The notes under the pieces were generated by a model that searched no databases, was not told the DNA's origin, and saw only the letters and a list, made by a program, of their open reading frames with translations. Below, piece after piece: positions 34,213 through 43,394 of a stretch of DNA of 64,000 nt (its first letter is position 1; every line of letters starts with the position of its first letter). Made by a program: the position numbers and the translations under genes. This stretch comes from Pseudomonas arcuscaelestis (GTDB lineage: Bacteria > Pseudomonadota > Gammaproteobacteria > Pseudomonadales > Pseudomonadaceae), in the NCBI RefSeq assembly GCF_016881005.1, contig NZ_JACOPV010000008.1, forward strand, positions 1 to 64,000, in the 5' to 3' direction.

Positions 34213-35927
34213 CCGAACAAACCACTGATTTTGAATTGAAGGGCCTCGCCTATGGCACTCATGAAAGCCCGTATGCTTTAAAAGCTCTTTTATACTTGGG
34301 CGGAGCAGACACGCCTAAAAACAAACTGGACGCTAGCATCCAGGCAGGATTGATCACTCCTAGAATTGCTGAGCGCAGAGAGGTGGTGAGTCTGATGTTC
34401 GAGTACTTTAGCGGCCAGATCGCTAGAGGACTAAGTCAACGAACTATTGAAAAACGTATTATCCTAATCCGCTTCTTTTTTGCGTGGGCGGACGGGAAGA
34501 ATATAGACATCGATCCATCCAATTTTGCTGAGACTTATGTAGAGTGGGCTGAATCATTGCTGCATCGAGTGAATGTGGTGAAAGACCTGAAGATCATGAC
34601 GGCCTATCGCACTGCAAAAGATGTGGATCTAGTATACAGAAAAATATTTGGGGTTAGGTCCGGCCCCATCAAGCTTACTAGATTATCCGCGCCTCGCGAC
34701 ACAAAAAAAGTGTTGGGAACACAGGCCGACAAGCAAAACCTGGAAATTCTTTTTACGTTTGGACGTATTTTAATATGCATATCTGAAGCTCTAACTAAAG
34801 AAGCTATATCAGGCCCCCTTCCTCTAATCATAACGTTCGAGAACGGTACTACGCTGGAAGAATGGTCTGGTTTCCCACGCCCAGACCGGTTTCAGAACAT
34901 TGAAAACGTTAAACGTAGTAGGACAGACAAACAAAGGATTTTAGATACAGCCCTGCGCCGTCAAAATGATACGTCCCTTCAAACAAGGCACCCCTTGATA
35001 AACCTTCGGATAGAGGCAGAACTCTTAATTTTTATTTCGCAGACAGGTCTGAATCTGGCTCAAGCATTCAAGCTTAAACGTGGGAAATTTCGGTTTCAAA
35101 CGGACAATGACGGAACTGAAGTCTATAGAGAATATAAGAAGCGCAAGCTCGGAGATGCCGAATTTAGAATATTCAAGGAATATAGACCACTATTCACGCT
35201 TTATCTTGAGTGGCTGAATAGTATTTTCCCCGAGGAGGAAGAGCGCCTTTTCCCCTTTGTATCTAAGTATCAAATCAAAGCCTCCCACAAGGCTCCAACC
35301 TTCCAAGCTATAACCAGGCGGTGTAAGGAACTAAATGTTAAATACTGTGGGCCAACCACTTTACGCGGTGCACGCGTCAACTGGCTTGTTAGGCAAAATC
35401 ACGACCCAACAATTGCGGCAGCAATGTCCCAGCACACCGTTAAAACTTTGCTTCGGACGTACGAGCGCCCACATCATCAAGCTGCAGCCGCACAGATTTC
35501 CCGCTATCACAGGGAACGAGACCCCTTCGTGGCAGCACCGGCCCCTGGAGCCTGCTCAGGGGAGGAAGGGATAGGTGTTCACATTGTCACAGCTCCGTTG
35601 AACGCTCCGTTATCAGATTGCAGAAGCGCTGCGGGATGTCTTTTCTGTGAGTATCACAGGGATGTGGATTCACTTGATCACATTTGGGCCTTAATGACCT
35701 ACAGGACATTGAAAGTACGTGAGGTGGATCGCTTCAGACCGCTTAACGGATTTCCCTATGATCATCCCGCTCTACTAGTCGTGAATCGCATAACCGAAAA
35801 GATGGGTTTGTTCGAGTCATCTTCCGAACAACGTTCTCAATGGGTTGATGAGTGTAACAACCGTATGCTTGAGGAAAAATATCACCCTATGTTCGACGGA
35901 CTGATACAGCTCATGGAGCTTTCGTGA
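34209..35927 (+). CDS. Tyrosine recombinase 2 of the trio, degenerate active site
   Basis: A 572-residue recombinase-like protein. The second half has TLRGARVNWLVRQNHDPTIA, matching the HxxR region but without its first His, and MSQHTVKTLLRTYERPHH, with a His and a likely Tyr. At the position of the first catalytic Arg the sequence is QTGLNLAQAFKL, so Asn replaces Arg. It may be catalytically weak and act as an architectural or regulatory partner. The C-terminal tail has a cysteine pair (CRSAAGCLFCEYH). It overlaps both neighbours. Confidence 0.78.
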   Translation: MTEQTTDFELKGLAYGTHESPYALKALLYLGGADTPKNKLDASIQAGLITPRIAERREVVSLMFEYFSGQIARGLSQRTIEKRIILIRFFFAWADGKNIDIDPSNFAETYVEWAESLLHRVNVVKDLKIMTAYRTAKDVDLVYRKIFGVRSGPIKLTRLSAPRDTKKVLGTQADKQNLEILFTFGRILICISEALTKEAISGPLPLIITFENGTTLEEWSGFPRPDRFQNIENVKRSRTDKQRILDTALRRQNDTSLQTRHPLINLRIEAELLIFISQTGLNLAQAFKLKRGKFRFQTDNDGTEVYREYKKRKLGDAEFRIFKEYRPLFTLYLEWLNSIFPEEEERLFPFVSKYQIKASHKAPTFQAITRRCKELNVKYCGPTTLRGARVNWLVRQNHDPTIAAAMSQHTVKTLLRTYERPHHQAAAAQISRYHRERDPFVAAPAPGACSGEEGIGVHIVTAPLNAPLSDCRSAAGCLFCEYHRDVDSLDHIWALMTYRTLKVREVDRFRPLNGFPYDHPALLVVNRITEKMGLFESSSEQRSQWVDECNNRMLEEKYHPMFDGLIQLMELS

Positions 35928-37978
35928 TGGACATTGCGTTCGCGCTAGGCTCGCTGAAAATAGAAAGCGACTCAATCAAGCCAGACTCCCCGAACTATAC
36001 CTTGAAAGACTGGCCCCCTGCCGATGACTTCCCCATAGTGATGGATGCCCAGGGCAAAGTAATCAGCCTTTATGGCGATTCAGTATGGGACATCACCCCA
36101 TGGTCCGGGAGAATCCGATCTCTTAACTTTGGAGATGGCCGACGCCGAAAAAATGACCCAGGAATCTCCCCTGAGAATAGCGCTCTTTTTCGTCAGACAG
36201 TAGCATGGCTGCTCTACCGTCCAGGCAAGGTAATAAGTGCAAGAACTTTATATTCTAAGTTCACTACTTTGCGCGTATTCTTCGTATTCTGTTCGCTGTC
36301 AAAAATAAATGCTTCGGACATCTGCAGATTCCCCATACTTCTAGAGAAGCTTCCAACTGTTATTGCAAGGGGCGGACGAAAAAATTTCATTAGCACGATG
36401 CACTCAATTTGGGAATCTCGAAAATCGTTAGGATTTAGCCTTCTTGACAACATTGCTTTATCGCAATTCGCTGGACAAATCGTTAAACACGAAAAAGCGC
36501 AGACAGCATATATACCTCCGCGGATATGGCTTTACCAGATAAGCCAATTGAAATCCTGCATTGATGATTTCCTAGCCCACTCCGCGCAAATCGAAGCCTG
36601 TTTTCGGTTTATGCTTGATGCTTACAGCCACAATGCGGGATCTCTAGAAAACGCTTGTTCTAAACAGTTGCCCGCCCATCGACGACCATTCAACAAGAAA
36701 AATCATATCCTTTCTGGCAAGACGTCAGGCTGTATATTCCATGGCACCTTTACGGATACTCTAGAGAAATTCGGATTAAACTCTCTTTTTGACCGATGGA
36801 TGAATGACGTCGAAAAAAATGGTGCCGCTGCAATGTCAGCGTATTTCACATTCATTAGCATGGTATGCACAGCATACATAGTTAACTTCTCACTAATGAG
36901 AATTGATGAGGCGTACTCACTTCGATCTGACTGTTTACGCATAGAAAAGGACGATATGACTGGGGAGAGTATTTACATCCTACAAGGCGTAACGACTAAG
37001 ACTGTTCAAGATGACGACGCGAGGTGGATCACATCGCCCTCAACAGAGATCGCCGTAAACGCCTTAAGGTTAATCTCATCCTTACGAAATATCGCTGCTA
37101 TAGCCAATCCGGATGTTCCTACCATCGAAGAGGACCTCAGAAACCCATACCTGCTACTAAGACCCTATGAGCCTTGGCGCAGAAAATCAGACTACATAGG
37201 TCAAAATCTCGACGTCAGACCCGCGATACCATCATTTAACACCTGCATCGGGTCAAACAAAAAGCTATTTGACGAATCGTCAATCTCTTTGACAGGAGCG
37301 GACTTGGCTACGGCTTTGCTTGTTACTCCAAGTCTTGATCCTGAGCGATATGCAATAGGAAAGCCATGGCCGCTGTCTTGGCATCAAATGCGAAGAACGG
37401 GGGTCGTCAATATAGTTTCCTCAGGCCTTGTTACAGATGCCGCAGTTCAATATCAATTGAAGCATGTAACCAGAGCAATGACTCGTTACTATGGAAATGG
37501 GCACCTCCATATGAGGTCAAAATTTAACGAGGCGGCTAACGCTGAATATGTTCGCACCATGTACGAGGTCGTAGCGCTCGAACTGTCAATGCTATCGACA
37601 TCTCGCTTCATGAGTCCTCACGGCGAGAAGAGAAAGGAGCAGATGCTGTCAATTATCAGTGATAAGGACCATAAAGCACTCATTGGCGAAGCGCAGCGGG
37701 GAACTATCGATTATCGTCCCACGTTTTGTGGTGTATGCACGAACCCGCATCCATGCCCTTTCGGTGGATGGGACAATGTAGCTCGCTGCGCAGGTGCCGA
37801 CGGTCGGCCAGCATGCAACGATGCACTATTCGATATGAACAGTCTTCCTCGCATTCGTTCGCTTGGTGAGGTTCTGCGGAAACGACTAGCTTCTGCGCAG
37901 CCGAACTCCCCCTTGGAAGAATCGCTGAAAATGCAGGTGAAAGCTGTGGAGAACATAATCAATGTCATCGCCATCTAA
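35924..37978 (+). CDS. Tyrosine recombinase 3 of the trio
   Basis: A 684-residue protein with a recombinase domain: Arg in NFSLMRIDEAYSLR, His/Arg in LSWHQMRRTGVVNI, and His plus Tyr in LKHVTRAMTRYYGNGH. A C-terminal cysteine-rich segment (FCGVCTNPHPCPFGGW, then RCAGADGRPAC) may bind zinc. The long N-terminal half is unlike simple phage integrases, as in Tn554 TnpB and related proteins. The start overlaps recombinase 2. Confidence 0.82.
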   Translation: MMDIAFALGSLKIESDSIKPDSPNYTLKDWPPADDFPIVMDAQGKVISLYGDSVWDITPWSGRIRSLNFGDGRRRKNDPGISPENSALFRQTVAWLLYRPGKVISARTLYSKFTTLRVFFVFCSLSKINASDICRFPILLEKLPTVIARGGRKNFISTMHSIWESRKSLGFSLLDNIALSQFAGQIVKHEKAQTAYIPPRIWLYQISQLKSCIDDFLAHSAQIEACFRFMLDAYSHNAGSLENACSKQLPAHRRPFNKKNHILSGKTSGCIFHGTFTDTLEKFGLNSLFDRWMNDVEKNGAAAMSAYFTFISMVCTAYIVNFSLMRIDEAYSLRSDCLRIEKDDMTGESIYILQGVTTKTVQDDDARWITSPSTEIAVNALRLISSLRNIAAIANPDVPTIEEDLRNPYLLLRPYEPWRRKSDYIGQNLDVRPAIPSFNTCIGSNKKLFDESSISLTGADLATALLVTPSLDPERYAIGKPWPLSWHQMRRTGVVNIVSSGLVTDAAVQYQLKHVTRAMTRYYGNGHLHMRSKFNEAANAEYVRTMYEVVALELSMLSTSRFMSPHGEKRKEQMLSIISDKDHKALIGEAQRGTIDYRPTFCGVCTNPHPCPFGGWDNVARCAGADGRPACNDALFDMNSLPRIRSLGEVLRKRLASAQPNSPLEESLKMQVKAVENIINVIAI

Positions 37979-38405
37979 TGACGGAAAGCAGGTCAGCCGA
38001 GCGGAGGTGGCCTTCAGAAACGCCTTTGATCGGTTGAAGCAGAACACTCCGAACCTATTGCCGAAAGGAAGTCCTGTTAGCCAGAATAACGTCGCTAGGG
38101 AGGCAGGCTTAGATCCCTCCGCGTTGAAAAAAGCCAGGTTCCCTATTCTCGTTGCTGAAATTCAAAGCTGGGTCAGCAGTCATGGAGGTCAAACTGAGCC
38201 CAAGCAACAACACTCCGCCAATCGAAGTGAGAAGCGAGATCTGCGTCAGCAATTGGCTTCAATGAAAGCGCAACGAGACAACGCTTTGGGGCTCCTAGCA
38301 GAGTCGGATGCCCTCATTCTGCAATTGACACACGAGATTGAGCGATTAAAAGCAGTAAAGGCCACGGCTCAAATCAAACCAATCTGGCCCGGTGTCTCAA
38401 TGTAG
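37962..38405 (+). CDS. Small coiled-coil accessory protein of the element
   Basis: A 147-residue protein: an N-terminal segment with helix-turn-helix look (PVSQNNVAREAGLDPSALKKA) and a C-terminal coiled coil (QQLASMKAQRDNALGLL and ILQLTHEIERLK). It resembles in position and size TnpC of Tn554 and the third protein of gamma-mobile-trio elements, which help recombination. It overlaps recombinase 3 by 17 bp, so all four genes are probably cotranslated. Confidence 0.7.
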   Translation: MSSPSNDGKQVSRAEVAFRNAFDRLKQNTPNLLPKGSPVSQNNVAREAGLDPSALKKARFPILVAEIQSWVSSHGGQTEPKQQHSANRSEKRDLRQQLASMKAQRDNALGLLAESDALILQLTHEIERLKAVKATAQIKPIWPGVSM

Positions 38406-38561
38406 GGCAATGCCGGTCTCGTTACGGCAATCAACCGTGGACACTATAGGTAGAAACGTCCACGGTTTTGTGTATATTGTATGGACATCGCTAAACCTAG
38501 CTGAAACGCAGGTGCGATGTACCTTTCAGAGATGTCCATGCCTCTCCATGATGCCGTTGCC
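38406..38561 (-). repeat. Right terminal region of the recombinase element
   Basis: Reading inward from the right it begins GGCAACGGCATCATGGAGAG and contains several short repeats (ATGGACATC, GATGTCCAT, CCGTGGAC and its complement) likely to be recombinase-binding sites. ACAAAACC matches the left end. Confidence 0.65.
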
Positions 38562-38730
38562 CCTGGCTTAGGGACCAGACTTCGTCTCGCTGCCAGGTCG
38601 GCAGTACAAATCGCATAAGTTTTCGAGAGTCAGGCATCTGGGCCAGATCTTTCTCCACCGATGGAGTAGGGATCAGGCACTCAATGGTATACGAGCGTGT
38701 GATGCCATTAAGCAGGCGTGGTGGAAGCAT
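38562..38730 (-). pseudogene. DUF262 gene, N-terminal part (split by element)
   Basis: Encodes the start of the DUF262 protein up to FVLPTWQRDEVWSLSQ (residues 41-56), the conserved WQR-VW-Q segment of the family. After this the frame runs into the element and ends in foreign sequence. GGAG precedes the ATG, and promoter site 14 is 30 nt upstream, so a truncated peptide may still be made. Confidence 0.85.
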
Positions 38731-38760
38731 AGCGACAACTCCGGATTAGGTTCTATCGCT

Positions 38761-38791
38761 ATGTTGCGCGGGGACTAGTCGTGCCAGAAGC
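38761..38791 (-). promoter_or_regulatory. TTCTGG-CAC family promoter site 14 (split DUF262 gene)
   Basis: -35-like TTCTGG followed by CACG, 17 bp, -10-like CAACAT, 30 nt before the N-terminal DUF262 fragment. Confidence 0.7.
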
Positions 38792-38792
38792 C

Positions 38793-39215
38793 TCAGTCTC
38801 GCTTGCTGCGGCACGGAATTAACGCCGGATCGTCTGCCGGCACGCCATTGGCCTCTGCCATCGCCCGGTATGATTCAAAGAGCTCGTGCCCACCGTCCGT
38901 TGCGTCAAGCCACTCCCCCTTCATCTGCTTGAGCCGCACTCGCAGGTTGTGTGCCGCACCGACCATCAAGAAGCCAGCGCATACCGCCGGCCGCTCAATT
39001 CCTCGTGAGTGGCAGCCGAAAGTACTCTGTGCCATGTCGTAAGCGGTGCTGGCTGAATGCCTGAACGCATCCGCGGGGAACTCACCCACTGCATCCTTGC
39101 GCCATGGGCATCGCTTACAGGGCCGCTTGCAATGAGCCCCTGTGCCGCCGGTCACAGTGACCACATTGTGGTTCCAGTCGGCCGGACGCACCTCAGTAAC
39201 AGTTGGGGTCTTCAT
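38793..39215 (-). CDS. DUF6283-like Cys-rich protein, 140 aa
   Basis: Conserved cysteine pattern KRPCKRCPWRKDAVGEFPAD, then FGCHSRG and ERPAVCAGFLM, typical of the DUF6283 family found in phages and plasmids. It probably binds a metal; its role is unknown. The shorter ATG is used because the longer frame overlaps the preceding gene. Confidence 0.7.
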   Translation of the reverse strand: MKTPTVTEVRPADWNHNVVTVTGGTGAHCKRPCKRCPWRKDAVGEFPADAFRHSASTAYDMAQSTFGCHSRGIERPAVCAGFLMVGAAHNLRVRLKQMKGEWLDATDGGHELFESYRAMAEANGVPADDPALIPCRSKRD

Positions 39216-39234
39216 GGTTATAGTGGAGATCCTT

Positions 39235-39537
39235 CTACTCGGCCAGGCTGCCGTAGCCCGGTACCAGGTCGAGACTGATGTCTGCGCCACTGAGCTTCAG
39301 CAGGCTCGCTTGAGGATGTTTACGCGCTTCTTTGGCATTGAGTCCAAACGCTTTGAAGATGGGCAACCCGAAGGACAGGTGCTGCTTTGGTTCAAGGCCG
39401 ACGATCTTGCCAATCTGAGGTAGCGCCTTCGTTAGCGCGGCTTTGCGTTGAACCCAAGGGAGCTCGGAGATAATACGGGCTGGACGGATGTAGGGCGATC
39501 CGTGCTGGTCAAGGGCTTCGTAGTCATAAGGCTTCAT
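39235..39537 (-). CDS. Hypothetical backbone protein, 100 aa
   Basis: Not recognised. Small, basic, soluble. The ATG chosen (MKPYDYEALD) is 29 nt after promoter site 15. It lies 19 bp before the DUF6283-like gene, so the two are probably cotranscribed. Confidence 0.62.
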   Translation of the reverse strand: MKPYDYEALDQHGSPYIRPARIISELPWVQRKAALTKALPQIGKIVGLEPKQHLSFGLPIFKAFGLNAKEARKHPQASLLKLSGADISLDLVPGYGSLAE

Positions 39538-39566
39538 TAAGGACACATTCCAAATTGAGTGGACGT

Positions 39567-39597
39567 ATCTTCCAACGCCTGGCGGTGTGCCAACAGC
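39567..39597 (-). promoter_or_regulatory. TTCTGG-CAC family promoter site 15
   Basis: -35-like TGTTGG followed by CACA, 17 bp, -10-like GAAGAT, 29 nt before the 100-residue gene. Confidence 0.65.
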
Positions 39598-39762
39598 ATG
39601 CGGGCACACATTCGGCATTGATCCGCTTGTAGATGCGCCCCAACCCGATCGCTAATAGACCGGAAATGTTGCGACACTACATTTTGTGCCGCTTACCAGC
39701 TGATCGAACAAAATACTTAGGGTAGTTTGAAATGCCAGGTTGGGGTTCCGTTTCTGGACCTT

Positions 39763-40476
39763 CTAGAACTCGAATCCCTGCTGCTCGGGAACGCTGTACT
39801 GCTGCGCTCTCTCTGCAACAGGTTGGGGCTCTGGCTCGGCCACCGGCGTGGCCGTAACGAACACAGGTTCAGTGATCTCACCGTTCTGAATACGCAGCGC
39901 TTGCAGCTCAAGATACGCCTCAAGGTACGGGCGGAACTTTGCTGCGTGGAGGCCTCGGGTGGAGAGGTCTTGCCCCTGTGTCTTCGCGCGGTTGGCCAGG
40001 TAAGTGCGCTTGTTCATGCTGATCAGCTCAACAAAGCCGGCGTTGTACCAGCCTTCGATCATCTCAATGATGCTTGGCGTATTCTCTTTGAAGATGGATT
40101 CAGCTGACTTGTGCGCGGTCAGCAGGCGGTTGTTAGCTGCCATGATCTTGTCGTCGAGCTCTTTGACCCCACACCATTCTCGCAAGGCCTCCCGCGAAGC
40201 ACCCTGGGCACGGGGCAGTGTAAGGCCGGTGACCAAGCAGAAAGTGTCCTTGCCGACCTGATTCAGGCCATTGCATATGTGCTCGATGCTGTAGAAATCA
40301 CGCTCAACAATGCCTGCTGCCAAACGAACGTGGTATTCACGGACATCGCGGGGTTGCCCAGCGCACTTAGCGTGCATGGCCTGCTGATAGAGCAATGCGA
40401 TTGATTGGATCAACTCTTCACGTGGCAGGCCGGAGTGAAGGAGCGGAGAAGTAGATGCTTGGGCGGCGCACGACAT
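39763..40476 (-). CDS. Hypothetical backbone protein, 237 aa
   Basis: Mostly helical soluble protein with a Pro/Glu-rich tail (VAEPEPQPVAERAQQ). No known family. Promoter site 16 is 32 nt before the ATG. Confidence 0.65.
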   Translation of the reverse strand: MSCAAQASTSPLLHSGLPREELIQSIALLYQQAMHAKCAGQPRDVREYHVRLAAGIVERDFYSIEHICNGLNQVGKDTFCLVTGLTLPRAQGASREALREWCGVKELDDKIMAANNRLLTAHKSAESIFKENTPSIIEMIEGWYNAGFVELISMNKRTYLANRAKTQGQDLSTRGLHAAKFRPYLEAYLELQALRIQNGEITEPVFVTATPVAEPEPQPVAERAQQYSVPEQQGFEF

Positions 40477-40508
40477 TTTGAACCTCGATCAATTGGTTGA
40501 TGAAGTAA

Positions 40509-40539
40509 ATTGTCGGACCGAGAGTAGTGTGTCAGAAGC
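40509..40539 (-). promoter_or_regulatory. TTCTGG-CAC family promoter site 16
   Basis: -35-like TTCTGA followed by CACA, 17 bp, -10-like GACAAT, 32 nt before the 237-residue gene. Confidence 0.7.
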
Positions 40540-40567
40540 CCTAAGCTGAGGGCTTCCAACGAGAGCT

Positions 40568-41059
40568 TTAATCGAATCTCACTTGCAGGTTGTAACCGTC
40601 ACTGCCCGGCCAGTCAGTCCGGACTACCGAGATGTTGACCTGGCCAACCATCGCACTAGCGTTGCCTTCCCGGGAGGTAATGGCTTTGGAAAGCTGGGGT
40701 GGCATGCGTTTCCCGGTGAGTTTTACGCTGAGGCTATGAGAGGCCTGCAACAGCAGCTGAAGGCCCATTGCGGGGGCCTGGGGCTGGTTGACGTTCAGTG
40801 CCAATCTAAGGGTGTGAGCTTCGGCCGCATCACCGTTGGCTAGGTAAGCGAGGTTGTTCGGTGGGGTCCCGCCGCCGATATCTTTAGCGGGACTGCTGCA
40901 GCCTGCTTCATCGGGGCTGCTGACACGCCACTCACCGGTAATGAGCCCCTCAGACTGCATGTAGGTGCAGGCAACACTCGGATCGGGGTTAGGGAGGGCT
41001 GCAAGGGCCGCCCTGCTGACCAGCGATAGTGCAAGGCCAATGGGTAATAGTTTTTTCAC
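40568..41059 (-). CDS. Exported hypothetical protein, 163 aa
   Basis: Begins at GTG behind AGGAAG with a signal peptide (KKLLPIGLALSLVSRAALA). The mature part has two cysteines near its start (VACTYM and EAGCSS) that may pair, and beta-rich sequence. Family unknown. The position of the GTG fits the 21-nt distance to promoter site 17. Confidence 0.62.
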   Translation of the reverse strand: MKKLLPIGLALSLVSRAALAALPNPDPSVACTYMQSEGLITGEWRVSSPDEAGCSSPAKDIGGGTPPNNLAYLANGDAAEAHTLRLALNVNQPQAPAMGLQLLLQASHSLSVKLTGKRMPPQLSKAITSREGNASAMVGQVNISVVRTDWPGSDGYNLQVRFD

Positions 41060-41080
41060 GCATGCTTCCTGGTAAGGGTT

Positions 41081-41111
41081 GAGTTCTGGACGGGTGCAAT
41101 GTGCCGTCGAC
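41081..41111 (-). promoter_or_regulatory. TTCTGG-CAC family promoter site 17 (weak)
   Basis: -35-like CGACGG followed by CACA, 17 bp, -10-like GAACTC. Both boxes are poor matches, but position and spacing fit, 21 nt before the exported protein gene. Confidence 0.4.
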
Positions 41112-41123
41112 CGGTTGATTTCA

Positions 41124-41657
41124 TCAACTCGCTGCGGCGTAAGCTTCGAGGGTGAAGTACTCACGGATGGAGTCATTGCAGCTGACATGATGGGGACCTG
41201 GCCATTCCTTAACCCATTGTGGGGAATCAACTGCCATCCGAAGCTCATCTGTGTCGTGGTGGTTGTCGATCAGTTGCAAGGCTTTGGTCTTGCCCATCCG
41301 CAGAATCTCGGAGGTTACGTCGATATTGGTCGGCCCCGGGGCAACTTCTACCGCGTAGTCGTCCACCCACACCTCTGGGTGGAAGGTTGCGATGATCCGT
41401 TGGCCCTCACCGACGGCCGCCAGATACCAGGACGTGAACTCGATTGCGGTGGCTCCATCTTCAGCTACCGGGAGAAAGTCGACTTTGAAGTTCTGGTGGG
41501 CGATTTCATGAGAGGGTTCTCCATCGCGGGAACATGCAAAGAGCGCGTACTGGCCCCGGATGTGGGAGGGTTTGTAGCACACGATTTTTTTGGCAGCGTC
41601 CTTGTAGTAGACGCGGCAAGTGCCGTTGTCGGTTTGCTGAAAGTGAAGAAGCTCCAT
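41124..41657 (-). CDS. Hypothetical backbone protein, 177 aa
   Basis: Not recognised. Soluble beta/alpha protein (LHFQQTDNGTCRVYYKD at the start). GAGG precedes the ATG chosen, 40 nt after promoter site 18. Confidence 0.62.
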   Translation of the reverse strand: MELLHFQQTDNGTCRVYYKDAAKKIVCYKPSHIRGQYALFACSRDGEPSHEIAHQNFKVDFLPVAEDGATAIEFTSWYLAAVGEGQRIIATFHPEVWVDDYAVEVAPGPTNIDVTSEILRMGKTKALQLIDNHHDTDELRMAVDSPQWVKEWPGPHHVSCNDSIREYFTLEAYAAAS

Positions 41658-41697
41658 GGGTGTACCTCGTTTCTGTGCCTCGTGAGTGGGTGCGCCC

Positions 41698-41728
41698 ATG
41701 ATTGGGTGCAACTCGGTGTGGCAAAAGC
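41698..41728 (-). promoter_or_regulatory. TTCTGG-CAC family promoter site 18
   Basis: -35-like TTTTGC followed by CACA, 17 bp, -10-like AATCAT, 40 nt before the 177-residue gene. Confidence 0.65.
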
Positions 41729-41729
41729 C

Positions 41730-43394
41730 TCAAGCTGCTTCCTGGGTCTGCTTAGGCAAATAGCGATCGACCAACAAACGCATGCGCCCGGTATCAGGCA
41801 CGTTCGCTTCGAACACTCGGCCCGGATCTGTAATGCCGGCCGCTTGTGCTGCTTTTACCCCTAGTAGCTCGATGATTGGCGGGTCGGAGCCATCTTGCGA
41901 AACCAGATACACAGATAGGACTGGGTTCTTCTGCCCATCTCGATCAAGGCGACCTGTTAGTTGATCGTGTACTTTCGGGGACCAGTCAAGCTCACCGTGC
42001 AGCACTACGCTGCACCGGTCCTGCAGGCCATCGAGGCCAGCTCCAGAATGCAGGGAGAGAATGAGTACGTTCGTTTCACCCGCCAAGAACCGTCGCTTGG
42101 CTTCTTTCTTCTGCGCGGGGGACTCGGAGCCTGTGTACATAGCCGGGTTGAAGTCAGCCAGCTCGGACAACCAGATGTCATAGACCGCCCGGTGCCAGCC
42201 CGCGAGCACAATCGGCGTATTGTCCTCAAGGAACATCCGGGCGTATTGGGCAATGACCCGGGCCTTGGATATGCCGGTAGCCTGCCGAACAAGCATATCT
42301 AGCTCTCGTCCAGCCTGGCCACGCTCTTCGAATGAACCCATTTCGTAGCGCATCGCTAGCTTTTTCGCCAGTTCTTCAATGGAGCGAAGAGCTTTCTGGT
42401 CGTGAGCAATATCCTCCACCATGGTGTTGACCTTCGGTAGTTCCCGCCCTACATCCGATCTGAGCCTGCGGAGGAAGACCTTTTGTTCCCGGAGATAGGC
42501 TCCGAGTGCAGCCGAGTCTGCGACGTGCTTACCATCAGTGCACCATTCGCGTATGAACTCTACGCGGTTACCCAGAACATCGGACTGCAGGATCTCGAAG
42601 ATATTGAAGATCTCAATGCCATAGTTATGGACCGGTGTGGCTGAGAGCCCGAGTCGGAAGTCAACATGTTGAGCGAGGACGAACGATGATTCCCCCTTGA
42701 TGCTTTCCGTTCCTTTGCGCAGACCCTGAATTTCATCCCAGCACGCGGATTTGAAGAAGCGCTCTCTGAAGAGGTCGACCCAGCCCGCCAGTTTGCCATA
42801 CGTAATCACGTAGACATCGCTTTCGGGCAAGTCGTATGGGGACCCTGTTCGGATGATATGCGCAGTGAGGTCTGAGAACTCCTCAATCTTGGACTTCCAC
42901 TGGTCTTGCAAGTGAGTCTCCACGATTACAAGGCCTGGCCGGCACGCAGGATTCAGAAGCCACATCACAGTAGCTGCAGTCTTGCCCAGCCCAATATCGT
43001 CGGCTAGCAGAAGAGTGCGGGTGGCGTGAGCCAGATCTGCTGCCTGCATCTGGTAATGGCGGGTCTGGCAGGCGGGCTTAAGGCCGGCAAAAGGAGAGGG
43101 GGCGTAATCTGGCAGCAGGATCGTCTCAAGCTCTGCCTTACGGGCTACATACCCTTTCTGGCCTTTCCTCAGCGCGCGGGCGTCCGAGTCCGAAATTTCA
43201 AGCGGATAGCGGCTGGTGAACCAGGAGAGGTCGCTACAGTGATCAAGGTCATTAGGGAAAGTGAACAGATCCACCTGCGTCTTGGAGACCCGGGGGAATA
43301 GTTGTTTGAGGCGAATCGCAACGTGCGGAACAAGACCTTGAATTAGCCAGGTGCGCTTGTTGTCCGTCAGGGTGAGTTGGCCGTAAGAGCTCAT
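41730..43394 (-). CDS. SNF2-family helicase/translocase
   Basis: A 554-residue SF2 ATPase of the SNF2 type: Walker A DDIGLGKT (132-139), Walker B WDEIQ (219-223, DEIQ instead of DEAH), LSATP (250-254) and the C-terminal motif VI QLTGRLDRDGQ (about 490-500). Such enzymes translocate on double-stranded DNA. The ATG overlaps the stop of the upstream nuclease gene (ATGA), so the two are coupled and likely form a complex that processes DNA, in defence, repair or recombination. Confidence 0.82.
   Translation of the reverse strand: MSSYGQLTLTDNKRTWLIQGLVPHVAIRLKQLFPRVSKTQVDLFTFPNDLDHCSDLSWFTSRYPLEISDSDARALRKGQKGYVARKAELETILLPDYAPSPFAGLKPACQTRHYQMQAADLAHATRTLLLADDIGLGKTAATVMWLLNPACRPGLVIVETHLQDQWKSKIEEFSDLTAHIIRTGSPYDLPESDVYVITYGKLAGWVDLFRERFFKSACWDEIQGLRKGTESIKGESSFVLAQHVDFRLGLSATPVHNYGIEIFNIFEILQSDVLGNRVEFIREWCTDGKHVADSAALGAYLREQKVFLRRLRSDVGRELPKVNTMVEDIAHDQKALRSIEELAKKLAMRYEMGSFEERGQAGRELDMLVRQATGISKARVIAQYARMFLEDNTPIVLAGWHRAVYDIWLSELADFNPAMYTGSESPAQKKEAKRRFLAGETNVLILSLHSGAGLDGLQDRCSVVLHGELDWSPKVHDQLTGRLDRDGQKNPVLSVYLVSQDGSDPPIIELLGVKAAQAAGITDPGRVFEANVPDTGRMRLLVDRYLPKQTQEAA

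Larger units (their letters stand above)
32864..38561 (+). mobile_element. 5.7-kb element with three tyrosine recombinases
   Basis: The element is bounded by inverted GGCAAC termini, with imperfect terminal matches that continue inward (ATG, GGCA, GGAC-TC) and shared inner blocks near both ends (TTTAGC, ACAAAACC). It is flanked by CC on both sides. It encodes three overlapping recombinases and a small coiled-coil protein and carries no cargo. The layout recalls recombinase-in-trio (RIT) elements, Tn554-type trios and the gamma-mobile-trio systems; which is closest needs alignment. Codon use is more AT-rich than the backbone. Confidence 0.85.

Noticed and set aside
41079..41864. 261-codon plus-strand open frame
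   Set aside because: Antisense to the 177-residue gene and the helicase end, and it contains promoter sites 17 and 18 in antisense. No protein family is recognisable.
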